Source: Lachnospiraceae bacterium
Lineage (GTDB): Bacteria; Bacillota; Clostridia; Lachnospirales; Lachnospiraceae
DNA length: 32,205 nt
Assembly: GCA_017544835.1 (NCBI GenBank)
Contig: JAFYDI010000023.1
Coordinates: 1 to 32,205 of the forward strand
Direction of reading: 5' to 3'
A program made the translations under genes and the position numbers. The number at the start of each line of letters is the position of its first letter. Position 1 is the stretch's first letter. Below the pieces are notes generated by a model. It was given only the letters and a program-made list of their open reading frames with translations. It had not been told where the DNA came from and did not search any database. Shown here in pieces: positions 17,901-24,028 of this stretch.

Positions 17901-17972
17901 TCAATACTAAAAGCGATAGATAATTTTTTCAGTACGGGTAAACTCACAGAGAAAACGGAGGAACAGACATGA
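14946..17972 (+). CDS. Hybrid sensor histidine kinase (sensor-HisKA-HATPase-REC-HPt-REC)
   Basis: A 1008-residue membrane kinase starting at GTG with GAGGTG 6 nt upstream. TM1 spans residues 7-24. An extracytoplasmic Cache-like sensor covers about 25-295, and TM2 about 298-325. HisKA follows with H351 in SHDIRTPMN. The HATPase carries the N box (NLLSNAVKYT), DTGCGI and GTGLGLSIT. The first receiver (about 602-720) has D653 (LDHMMPDMDG) and AKPID. The HPt domain (about 750-850) has H800 (LHALKSTSR). The second receiver (about 875-995) has D928 (LLDCEMPEM) and LLKSM. All phospho-acceptors are present, so an internal His-Asp-His-Asp relay is possible. Its stop overlaps the lipoprotein start, pointing to coupled synthesis with a binding protein. 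Confidence 0.95.
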   Translation: MKRGLTIVVNIAFIAFIIFFVAKYTSQKREESNNHELLLFQNTAETAGQIIANYLEDEQHLCDIWASYINGYSSVEGRHMTMEEAIEFTRRASISDQVEAHIVFYDDGSFTGLSSTPSIKGSTDYSVSYKGYSLFSNFSESALDNEVRQTAAFANSQNGVISMAFLNTLTLKGENPGEERKALLMRIIPISEISRKLVYLKGEYEDVDLAIIDHDGNYMIHGSKLKNSNLFEYFKSYNNTDFLSQREFEAQVTGETGLMEITDSKGRMCVVAHTPVTSDKDWFLINIIPKESLIPSVVDWVLLGGTIGALVALLLFNMAAMMLFNRRLAIIADEAEKANAAKSNFLSMMSHDIRTPMNAITGFNEMISRESHDPEILKYSEGIRMADKTLLSLINDILDFSKLEAGKLDIIPVEYDLVSVLNDLVNMIQVRTEEKNLSLEISIDSNIPRSLYGDELRIKQCVINLLSNAVKYTPEGTVSFAVGYETCEDNDREILLKFSVTDTGCGIKPEDIDKLFIAFKRLEEKRNRNIEGTGLGLSITQSLLSIMGSTLAVESEYGKGSTFSFAVRQEVKGTDKVGEYEEAFRIAMESKGGYRQSFTAPEARILVVDDTPLNLSVFTSLLKATEVSVDTAESGSECLKLCAENAYDVVFLDHMMPDMDGIVTLHELKALKDNKNADTPIICLTANAISGMREMFLSEGFTDYLAKPIDFVRLEQMLLKYIPKEKITVDYVEQKKDGTLPDAVLGISGLNAEAGLSHCGDVESYLNALRMYSEAAEKNAREIKDLWYAGDMGKLTIKLHALKSTSRVIGALNAGELAAELEQAGKLGKLKERGDDIERLVKSYTGLAAQLTLICKACDAESETASAAEEAESDVATNHSILLVDDDPVYQKMARGWLSDKYFVAAAKSGKQALQYLSGHTPDLVLLDCEMPEMSGAEVFNNIRQNSQTADIPVIFLTGSLGGEDMQIADGYVHQGHLLKSMNRDSILKAIDNFFSTGKLTEKTEEQT

Positions 17973-19270
17973 GACCGAGATTTAAACGCATTATGGCGGT
18001 GGCCACACTTATTGTTATGACCGTAACTGCGATTGCGGGATGTGGGAATGCGACCAAGGAAAAGCCTTTTGAGCCAAAGCTTGATACTTCTTTAAGCACA
18101 TCCGTTACGGTATATGGCAATTACTCCAACTTCGAAGCTCTTGAAAGCGAATTCGAGCGATTTAACGAGTACTATCCGAACGTCAACCTAAGCTATATAT
18201 ATCTCGACGGCTTTTACGACGCGATAGGCACAACGCTTCTTAGCAATGAGGCTCCCGATATTTACTGTACATTCTACTGGATGTGGGGCGACCCTAAGTG
18301 CGCGGATATTTTTGATGCCGCTGCCAATCTTGCGGCACCTGAGACAGGAATCGATTTTTCCTGCGTAAGACAGAGCTTACTTAGAAAGACAGACGACGGA
18401 GAAATTCTGATGGCTCCCGTATTGGCATCATCTTTCGGAATGTTAGTAAACCTCGATTTGTTTAAGAAAGAGGGACTTAAGGTTCCCACTACATGGAAGG
18501 AATTTGAAGATGCCTGCGCCAAGTTTAAGGCAGCAGGTTATGCATCTCCCGTAATGGGTTATGTTTCTACCGAGTCCGGTTCACTTGAATACAATTTCGC
18601 GTATCCTTCGCTGTGTAACTCCGCGGTAGCCAATCCGACATTGCGAGACAGTTTCAACAACTTAGATCCGGACGCAGGCGAGCTTATGCGCCAAAGTCTT
18701 GAGAAGCTTAAGCAGCTTGCGGATTCAGATTTTGTAAACATTGAAAAGTGCATAAACGAAATCGATAACAATTACAACGCGGCAATTATGCGCTTCTATG
18801 AAGGCGACGTTCCCATGCTTATCTGTCATGCCGACGTAGCATCAGGCACCAAGAAGAGAGAAAGCCAGTCCGAAAGCTTCTCGGCTTCTCCATTTGAATA
18901 CAGATTCTATCCGGTTCCTTTTGACGAGAAGGGTGGCTTTGTAGTAGACACCGTAGCCATGAACTTTTCTGTTAACAAAAACAGTCCCAATAAAGACATG
19001 GCCATAGAATTCATGCGCTTCTTAATATCCGCGCAGGAACTTGGTAATATGGCCTCCGTTAAGCGTCTTATTACTACCTCACAGAACCTTTCTTTTGACA
19101 GTATATATTCATCTCTTGGTGATACGCGTAAAGACCGCATAATATGCAGCACAGAGGCGAATATTAATGATAATGCCATTAAACAGTTCAGATACGCCGC
19201 TCACCACGTGCTTATGGGCGATATGACGGTTGATGAGGCCATAGCGGCCTATGGTAACTTAAGTAAGTAA
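17969..19270 (+). CDS. Extracellular solute-binding lipoprotein, likely kinase partner
   Basis: A 433-residue family-1-like solute-binding protein. The lipoprotein signal peptide has a lipobox ending AIAGC with C25. The body has the alternating fold of sugar/oligosaccharide-binding proteins (SVTVYGNYSNFEALESEFER, APDIYCTFYWM, GMLVNLDLFKKEGLKVPTTW, VVDTVAMNFSVNKNS, KDMAIEFMRFL). No ABC permease or ATPase gene is nearby. Instead its ATG overlaps the kinase stop by 4 nt (ATGA). The likely role is to bind a ligand outside the membrane and signal through the kinase sensor domain, as LuxP does with LuxQ; this is inference. A strong terminator follows. Confidence 0.92.
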   Translation: MRPRFKRIMAVATLIVMTVTAIAGCGNATKEKPFEPKLDTSLSTSVTVYGNYSNFEALESEFERFNEYYPNVNLSYIYLDGFYDAIGTTLLSNEAPDIYCTFYWMWGDPKCADIFDAAANLAAPETGIDFSCVRQSLLRKTDDGEILMAPVLASSFGMLVNLDLFKKEGLKVPTTWKEFEDACAKFKAAGYASPVMGYVSTESGSLEYNFAYPSLCNSAVANPTLRDSFNNLDPDAGELMRQSLEKLKQLADSDFVNIEKCINEIDNNYNAAIMRFYEGDVPMLICHADVASGTKKRESQSESFSASPFEYRFYPVPFDEKGGFVVDTVAMNFSVNKNSPNKDMAIEFMRFLISAQELGNMASVKRLITTSQNLSFDSIYSSLGDTRKDRIICSTEANINDNAIKQFRYAAHHVLMGDMTVDEAIAAYGNLSK

Positions 19271-19310
19271 TCGGTCGGCACCATTAATAATACTTAGCAC
19301 AGACAAAGAA

Positions 19311-19346
19311 AGAGGAGGCTCATAAGAGCCTCCTCTATTACTTTTT
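19311..19346 (+). terminator. Rho-independent terminator of the sensory operon
   Basis: AGAGGAGGCTC and GAGCCTCCTCT form a perfect 11-bp stem with an ATAA tetraloop (stem 19311-19336), followed by ATTACTTTTT. A second small hairpin, GGCGC/GCGCC (19351-19365), follows. Confidence 0.92.
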
Positions 19347-19427
19347 CCGGGGCGCCTTATGCGCCGAGAATGAATAACAGTAGTTATATATTATAGGTAG
19401 TCTGTTATAACGCGATATCAACGTTTA

Positions 19428-19457
19428 TTGGCTTTTGTTGCGCCAATGAAGTATAAT
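19428..19457 (+). promoter_or_regulatory. Promoter of the esterase-acyltransferase operon
   Basis: TTGGCT (19428-19433), an 18-nt spacer and a consensus TATAAT (19452-19457). It lies 48 nt before the chosen start and inside a longer in-frame ORF, arguing that the ORF's first 26 codons are not translated. Confidence 0.6.
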
Positions 19458-19505
19458 CATTTATATGCGTTAACGGTAATCGGAAGACGCGACCGGGGAG
19501 ATATA

Positions 19506-20405
19506 ATGAACAACTCATTGATAAAGACCTTAAAGGCCGTAAACTTCATGTCGGGTAAGACCACTACGGATGCGGAGCTTAAGAGGCACCGTAAGCTTGC
19601 GGAGTGGGCGGGGCATTTAGCTACGCCGAAGGGTGATGTTGAGAGACGAAAGTTTAAGATAGAAAAGATGCGCTGTGAGGAGATTAAACCCTTCTTCGCA
19701 TACAATCCGACATATGTTATACTGTATTGTCACGGTGGCGGATATGTAAGCGGAGGATTAGACTACGCGGGTAACCTGGCAGTGAAGCTTGCACTGGCGA
19801 CAGGGTTTAGGACATATTCTTTTGCATACAGGCTTGCACCTGAGCATCCTTATCCTGCGGCTTCCGAGGACGCTGATACTATGTGGCGCTACATTACCGA
19901 GAATGTGGCGGATGCAGACCACGTGCTTCTGGCGGGCGACTCTGCGGGTGCCAATATGGCGCTGTGCCTTACACAAAGGCTCATAGCGGCAGGCAAGCCT
20001 GTGCCGAGAGAACTTCTTTTGTTCAGTCCCTGGACGGACTTAACGGGAACGGCGGAGTCTTATGAAGCCAACAAGGACATAGACCCTATTCTTAACAAAG
20101 AATACGTTATGGATTCGGCGCGTGAATATATGGGAGAGGGCGACCCGGCCGACCCGGTATATAGCCCGTTATTCGGAAGCTTTAAGGACTTTCCGCACGT
20201 CTACATTATGGCGGGAAGAAACGGAATATTGCTTGATGACAGTATCAGGCTTAAAGAGAAGATAGATGCAGAAGGCGGAATCGCCGTAATCGATATAGAG
20301 GAGAAAGGATGGCATGTATATCAGCAGATGCCTATTGCCATGGCCCGCGAGGCCATGAAGCGTCTTGCCGCACATGTTTCAGACGAGATATATGGAAAGC
20401 ACTAA
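19506..20405 (+). CDS. Alpha/beta hydrolase, HSL/GDXG esterase type
   Basis: A 299-residue esterase of the hormone-sensitive-lipase-like group. It has the oxyanion motif HGGGYVSGG (H76 onward) and the nucleophile motif GDSAGAN with Ser146. A DPxxSPL-like acid segment (DPADPVYSPLFG) and a catalytic His in GWHVYQQ complete the triad. There is no signal peptide, so it is cytosolic. ATG 19506 has GGGGAG 6 nt upstream, and a promoter overlaps the longer ORF starting at 19428. Its 3' end overlaps the next gene by 14 nt, so the esterase and acyltransferase are probably coupled in one ester/acyl pathway of unknown product. Confidence 0.88.
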   Translation: MNNSLIKTLKAVNFMSGKTTTDAELKRHRKLAEWAGHLATPKGDVERRKFKIEKMRCEEIKPFFAYNPTYVILYCHGGGYVSGGLDYAGNLAVKLALATGFRTYSFAYRLAPEHPYPAASEDADTMWRYITENVADADHVLLAGDSAGANMALCLTQRLIAAGKPVPRELLLFSPWTDLTGTAESYEANKDIDPILNKEYVMDSAREYMGEGDPADPVYSPLFGSFKDFPHVYIMAGRNGILLDDSIRLKEKIDAEGGIAVIDIEEKGWHVYQQMPIAMAREAMKRLAAHVSDEIYGKH

Positions 20406-21642
20406 CTGGTACAAAATTGACAACGTGGCCAAGGTATTTCTGGCCACGGTCGATAAGAGAGACACAAGAGCAATGCGTGTAAGCTGCACGCTTAAGGAGG
20501 AAGTGGACCCCGAGCTTCTTAAGCAGGCGGTACTTTCAGCGATTGAAGACCGCCCGCAGATGCAGGTGCGTATTCGTCGTGGCCTTTTCTGGCATTATAT
20601 GGAGGATACGACTGTTCTTCCTACTGTCAGAGAGGAGGATGACAGAATCTGTCCCCTTCTTTATACTCCGTCCAAGATTATGCTTCACTATCAGGTGACG
20701 TATTTTAGAAAGAGGATTAACCTTGATATTTTCCACGTCCTTACCGACGGCACGGGCGCGATGGAGTTTTTGAATATCATAGTTCTTGATTATTTAAGGC
20801 TTAAATACCCGGGAGAGTTTACCGATACGACGATTCATTCGGGAGCCTCCGACGGGGATCTTAATCAGGACAGTTACAGGCAGTTTTTCGGAAGCAAGAA
20901 TTTATCCAGAAAAATCGATAACAGAGTGGCTTATCATCCCGGAAGCCTTAAGCTTCCTTACAATCAGCTGCAGTTTTATGAGATTCTTTTTCCCACATCA
21001 CAGGTACTTCCGAGGGCCAAGGAGATTAAGGTTTCGCTTACCAGTTACCTGGGAGCGCTTTGGATGCTTGCTATTCGCGACGAAATGCCTCCTCGCCGTA
21101 GAAATATGCCTGTGACAATTTCTCTTCCCGTTAATCTCAGGAATTACTATCCGTCGAAGACCGCGAGAAATTTCTTTAACAGTGTGACGGTTACGCATGT
21201 GTTTGACAGCGATATTACGCTTGAAGAGCTTGCGGCTGAGTTTGATGCGGAGTTTAAGAGTAAGCTTACGGAAGAAAACGTTAAGAAGCAGATGGACAAC
21301 TTCGAGACCATGGAGTATGTTGCGCCCGTAAGAGTGGTGCCGCTTTTCATTAAGCAGTGGGTGGTAAGATTTTTTGCCAAGAAGGCGGCCAAGAAGGTTT
21401 CCATGACCTTCTCCAACATGGGAGTGCAGAGGCCTCCGGCTGAAGTTGCCGAAAGGGTTGATAATTACAGCGGTTTCTGCAGTACCAACACTATTTTCTC
21501 TACTATGTTTAGCTACGGGGACAAGCTTACTCTGGGCGTTTCATACGCATATATCAATACAGGTGTTGTTAAGAACTTTGTAAGGTATTTATCCGAGTCG
21601 GGAGTAGACATTACGGTGAGTGCAACGGAGGTGATCAAATGA
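20392..21642 (+). CDS. Condensation-domain-like acyltransferase
   Basis: A 416-residue protein of the chloramphenicol acetyltransferase/condensation-domain superfamily, close to the alcohol-acetyltransferase/PapA-like group. The catalytic motif HxxxDG is present as HVLTDG (H115, D119, G120), and PVNLRNYYPSKTARNFFNSV resembles the family's second conserved block. ATG 20392 (MESTNWYKIDN) is preferred because the homology-like region starts there. It overlaps the esterase end by 14 nt and its own stop overlaps the next start by 4 nt, a strongly coupled trio. It may transfer an acyl chain to an alcohol or lipid; donor and acceptor are unknown. Confidence 0.8.
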   Translation: MESTNWYKIDNVAKVFLATVDKRDTRAMRVSCTLKEEVDPELLKQAVLSAIEDRPQMQVRIRRGLFWHYMEDTTVLPTVREEDDRICPLLYTPSKIMLHYQVTYFRKRINLDIFHVLTDGTGAMEFLNIIVLDYLRLKYPGEFTDTTIHSGASDGDLNQDSYRQFFGSKNLSRKIDNRVAYHPGSLKLPYNQLQFYEILFPTSQVLPRAKEIKVSLTSYLGALWMLAIRDEMPPRRRNMPVTISLPVNLRNYYPSKTARNFFNSVTVTHVFDSDITLEELAAEFDAEFKSKLTEENVKKQMDNFETMEYVAPVRVVPLFIKQWVVRFFAKKAAKKVSMTFSNMGVQRPPAEVAERVDNYSGFCSTNTIFSTMFSYGDKLTLGVSYAYINTGVVKNFVRYLSESGVDITVSATEVIK

Positions 21643-22307
21643 GACGATGCCCTTATTGTAAAGTTGAAATCACGGGAGACCTTTATAAATGCCCGTTATG
21701 TCAGAGTAAGTTAATGGGAACTGCCGAGGAGCCTTATTTTCCGAAGCTTGAAGCACAGAAGAAACGCTCGATTTTGTATAAGCTTCAGCTGTTTTTTGTG
21801 TGGGTGGTATTGATAGTGGGTGTAGGCCTCGACTTTATGGTAGGCTTAAGGCTTCCTTCGTATCCAAACCTCCACTGGAGTGTGCTTCTTGCCATGTGGC
21901 TTGTGACTTTTGAATTCGGAATCATGCGACAGTTTAAACCGGGCTTTGGCTCTGCCGGCAAAGTAACGATGCTTACATTTATAACAATTGCTTTGTGGTG
22001 TGTTACGGCACATTATTTCGGCTTTATGCAGGTTACGCTTGATATAGCGGTGCCAAGCGCCTTGGCGGCGGTTATCATCACCAATTTCGTACTTGTGATG
22101 ATTGATAAAAACGGTAATACCATGTCATACCTTTTATCGGCGTTGTTACTTGGTGTGGTGCCGAGTGTGGTTCAGTTTTTTGTAAGAGATTCCATGCCGC
22201 TTGCATGGTCTATATGCACCATGATAAGTGTAGTCCTTTTTGCGGGGGCGCTTGTGTTTAGGGGGAAAGCGGTTATAGCGGAGTTACAGAAGAGGTTTCA
22301 TGTATAA
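21639..22307 (+). CDS. Zinc-ribbon integral membrane protein (DUF6320-like)
   Basis: A 222-residue protein. A zinc ribbon (CPYC at residues 4-7, CPLC near 18-21) is followed by about six TM helices from residue 48 onward (LFFVWVVLIVGVGLDFMVGL; VLLAMWLVTFEFGIM; MLTFITIALWCVTAHYFGFM; VPSALAAVIITNFVLVMI; YLLSALLLGVVPSVVQFFV; WSICTMISVVLFAGALVF). The layout resembles a domain family found next to condensation-like acyltransferases in Clostridia, recalled as DUF6320. Function unknown; it could anchor or assist the upstream acyltransferase. The ATGA overlap supports coupled translation. Confidence 0.82.
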   Translation: MRRCPYCKVEITGDLYKCPLCQSKLMGTAEEPYFPKLEAQKKRSILYKLQLFFVWVVLIVGVGLDFMVGLRLPSYPNLHWSVLLAMWLVTFEFGIMRQFKPGFGSAGKVTMLTFITIALWCVTAHYFGFMQVTLDIAVPSALAAVIITNFVLVMIDKNGNTMSYLLSALLLGVVPSVVQFFVRDSMPLAWSICTMISVVLFAGALVFRGKAVIAELQKRFHV

Positions 22308-22333
22308 TCAGAGGATGAAGAACAGGGGGTATT

Positions 22334-22678
22334 ATGAAGGATAAGAGCAGCACAAATATTGTTGTTATAGCGCTTATAGTTGCGGCTGTGGCGGTTGCGG
22401 CGTTTTTCTTTGGCTATGTAAGGGCGCATTCTTATACGCTTTCGGGGACAGAGGCACTTAAGAGTGAACAGATACAGCCGATTTTTGCAACCGTTAAGGT
22501 TACGGGAACAGAGGATACGGATGTTGTTTTTACCGACGTTGAAACCGGTAAGGAATATAAGATTGGTTATATCACGCCCGGAATGGGCGGTTCCATTAAG
22601 CTTGAACGAGGAAAATGGTACAGGGTCGAGGGTGGCGGTAAGCTTACCGTATGGCCCGTAAGACTCAGGGTAGAATGA
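22334..22678 (+). CDS. Small membrane-anchored extracytoplasmic protein
   Basis: A 114-residue protein. One TM helix (about residues 8-29, NIVVIALIVAAVAVAAFFFG) anchors a beta-rich outer domain of about 85 residues (ATVKVTGTEDTDVVFTDVET, then GKWYRVEGGGKLTVWPV). Not recognised. AGGGGG lies 5 nt upstream. It is 26 nt after the zinc-ribbon gene and probably belongs to the same operon. Confidence 0.72.
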   Translation: MKDKSSTNIVVIALIVAAVAVAAFFFGYVRAHSYTLSGTEALKSEQIQPIFATVKVTGTEDTDVVFTDVETGKEYKIGYITPGMGGSIKLERGKWYRVEGGGKLTVWPVRLRVE

Positions 22679-22695
22679 TGATTGGGGGAATTTAA

Positions 22696-22968
22696 ATGGT
22701 AATTATAATGATATGCTTATGCCCGCTTTTATGCTTATTACTGCTTTTTAAGGTTAGAAAGAATTGGCTTTTTTCATTATTAAGCGCACTGGCCACGCTT
22801 GCAGTGATAGCGATTGAAGTCTGGGGTGCGGTTACATCATCGGACTTTCACGATGCGGCTTTCGCGTTTCAGTTGTTTATTCCGGCGCAGCTTATAACAC
22901 TTGCACTGACCTTAATAATCGGTAATGTTGTAATTATGCTGATAAACAAAAAGGCCAAGGGAGAATAA
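22696..22968 (+). CDS. Small three-TM membrane protein
   Basis: A 90-residue hydrophobic protein with about three TM helices (IIMICLCPLLCLLLLFKV; LFSLLSALATLAVIAIEVWG; AQLITLALTLIIGNVVIMLI) and a basic C-terminus (NKKAKGE). GGGGGAA precedes the ATG. No family recognised. It lies 17 nt after the previous gene, in the same likely operon. Confidence 0.68.
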   Translation: MVIIMICLCPLLCLLLLFKVRKNWLFSLLSALATLAVIAIEVWGAVTSSDFHDAAFAFQLFIPAQLITLALTLIIGNVVIMLINKKAKGE

Positions 22969-23002
22969 TCCTCCGGCTAACAGTACTGTAAGAGGGACAC
23001 GC

Positions 23003-23008
23003 TATAAT
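23003..23008 (+). promoter_or_regulatory. -10 box of the lipoprotein gene
   Basis: A consensus TATAAT lies 22 nt before the ATG at 23031, giving a very short leader with GGAGG at 23021-23025. No good -35 is visible. Confidence 0.5.
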
Positions 23009-23030
23009 ACAGGCATATACGGAGGCCTGT

Positions 23031-23603
23031 ATGAAGAAAATAACAGTTTTTGTAACGTTGCTTATGGCAATCGCACTTACAGCGTGTTCTAAGACTAAGA
23101 CCAAAGAGCCTGAGCCCGAGATTTACGTGGAAGATCAGATTTATTACGATGACGAATACGATGTAAATTTCGTAATCTTTGGAAGCGGCTACTCAATATT
23201 TATTAAAAGAATCGGCGGAACCGAGTGGGAGATGCTTGTCTCCTACGATACCGGTGATATTTACTTAAACGAGTTTGAATTTGAAGAGGCTACCGCGGAT
23301 CTGACACTTCTTACCGGGGGCGAGGCAGGATACTACAAATCTCCCAGGATTAAGAATGTGAGTGAGCACCACAGTATTTCTTTTGCCGAAGTGGTGGAGA
23401 GAGGCTTGATAGAAGACTATGAACCGGGCAGGGAATACTTCGACGGCGCTAGATTATACGAGGCCGACGGGCAGACTTTCTGCATAGTGCAATCAAGATA
23501 CAATGAATTCAATGTGTATAAGGATTGTGAGCTTATCGGAACCTATAAAACCGCCGCGGAAGTCGAGACAGCGTTAGGCATAGCAGGGCAGAGCGAAGAG
23601 TAA
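23031..23603 (+). CDS. Lipoprotein of unknown function
   Basis: A 190-residue exported lipoprotein. The signal peptide (MKKITVFVTLLMAIALTACS) has lipobox LTAC with Cys19. After a charged linker (KTKTKEPEPEIYVEDQ) comes a beta-rich, very acidic domain (FVIFGSGYSIFIKRIGG, VSYDTGDIYLNEFEF, YNEFNVYKDCELIGTYKTAA). No known domain is recognised. It has its own short-leader promoter and a terminator, so it is probably monocistronic. Confidence 0.8.
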   Translation: MKKITVFVTLLMAIALTACSKTKTKEPEPEIYVEDQIYYDDEYDVNFVIFGSGYSIFIKRIGGTEWEMLVSYDTGDIYLNEFEFEEATADLTLLTGGEAGYYKSPRIKNVSEHHSISFAEVVERGLIEDYEPGREYFDGARLYEADGQTFCIVQSRYNEFNVYKDCELIGTYKTAAEVETALGIAGQSEE

Positions 23604-23623
23604 CTACATATAAAGACATTAAC

Positions 23624-23656
23624 AGAGCCGGAGGAAATCGATTCCTTCGGCTCTTT
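23624..23656. terminator. Bidirectional terminator
   Basis: AGAGCCGGAGGAA pairs with TTCCTTCGGCTCT around a 6-nt loop (one mismatch), with CTTTG following on the plus strand. It separates the lipoprotein gene from the convergent small membrane protein gene. Confidence 0.75.
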
Positions 23657-23713
23657 GTATCAGTGTATGCGGATATTCGTAATGGCCACCTGGTCGACGG
23701 TGATTGCCAGCAT

Positions 23714-23920
23714 TCATCGTCGAAGCGGGCCGCCGTACCAACGATTATCACCACCGATAAAGAAAGCGATGTGGCTTCCGAAAAGTGCGGTAGAGAAGAT
23801 AAGCGCATTGATGATTGCGGGAATTTTAACGTTCCTGTTGACGTACATCATGGCGGCAAGCGCAAGAAGAATCATCAGGGGCATAAAATTAAGAATGAAA
23901 TAAGAAACGACCATAACCAA
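23714..23920 (-). CDS. Small two-TM membrane protein
   Basis: A 68-residue protein with two TM helices (YFILNFMPLMILLALAAMMY; IPAIINALIFSTALFGSHIA) and a polar end, FFIGGDNRWYGGPLRR. Support comes from an AAGAGG site 7 nt before the ATG and an extended -10 promoter at 23949-23957 on the same strand. After the TGA the frame continues with ATG for 17 more codons (MLAITVDQVAITNIRIH, 23660-23713), so the stop may be a nonsense change in a once 86-residue protein. Not recognised. Confidence 0.6.
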   Translation of the reverse strand: MVMVVSYFILNFMPLMILLALAAMMYVNRNVKIPAIINALIFSTALFGSHIAFFIGGDNRWYGGPLRR

Positions 23921-23944
23921 CCTCTTATATCCACAGAATCACTA

Positions 23945-23957
23945 TGGTATAATATCA
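23945..23957. promoter_or_regulatory. Overlapping divergent extended -10 promoters
   Basis: On the plus strand TGGTATAAT (23945-23953) faces the GH25 gene; on the minus strand TGATATTAT (23957-23949) faces the small membrane protein gene. Both fit TGnTATnnT and share bases, so RNA polymerase can probably use only one at a time. Confidence 0.65.
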
Positions 23958-24028
23958 AGAGTGTGATAGCGAATTAGTAAACGTCATAACTTAGATAATC
24001 TGAGGATGACGGAGGGGAGATAAAGTTA

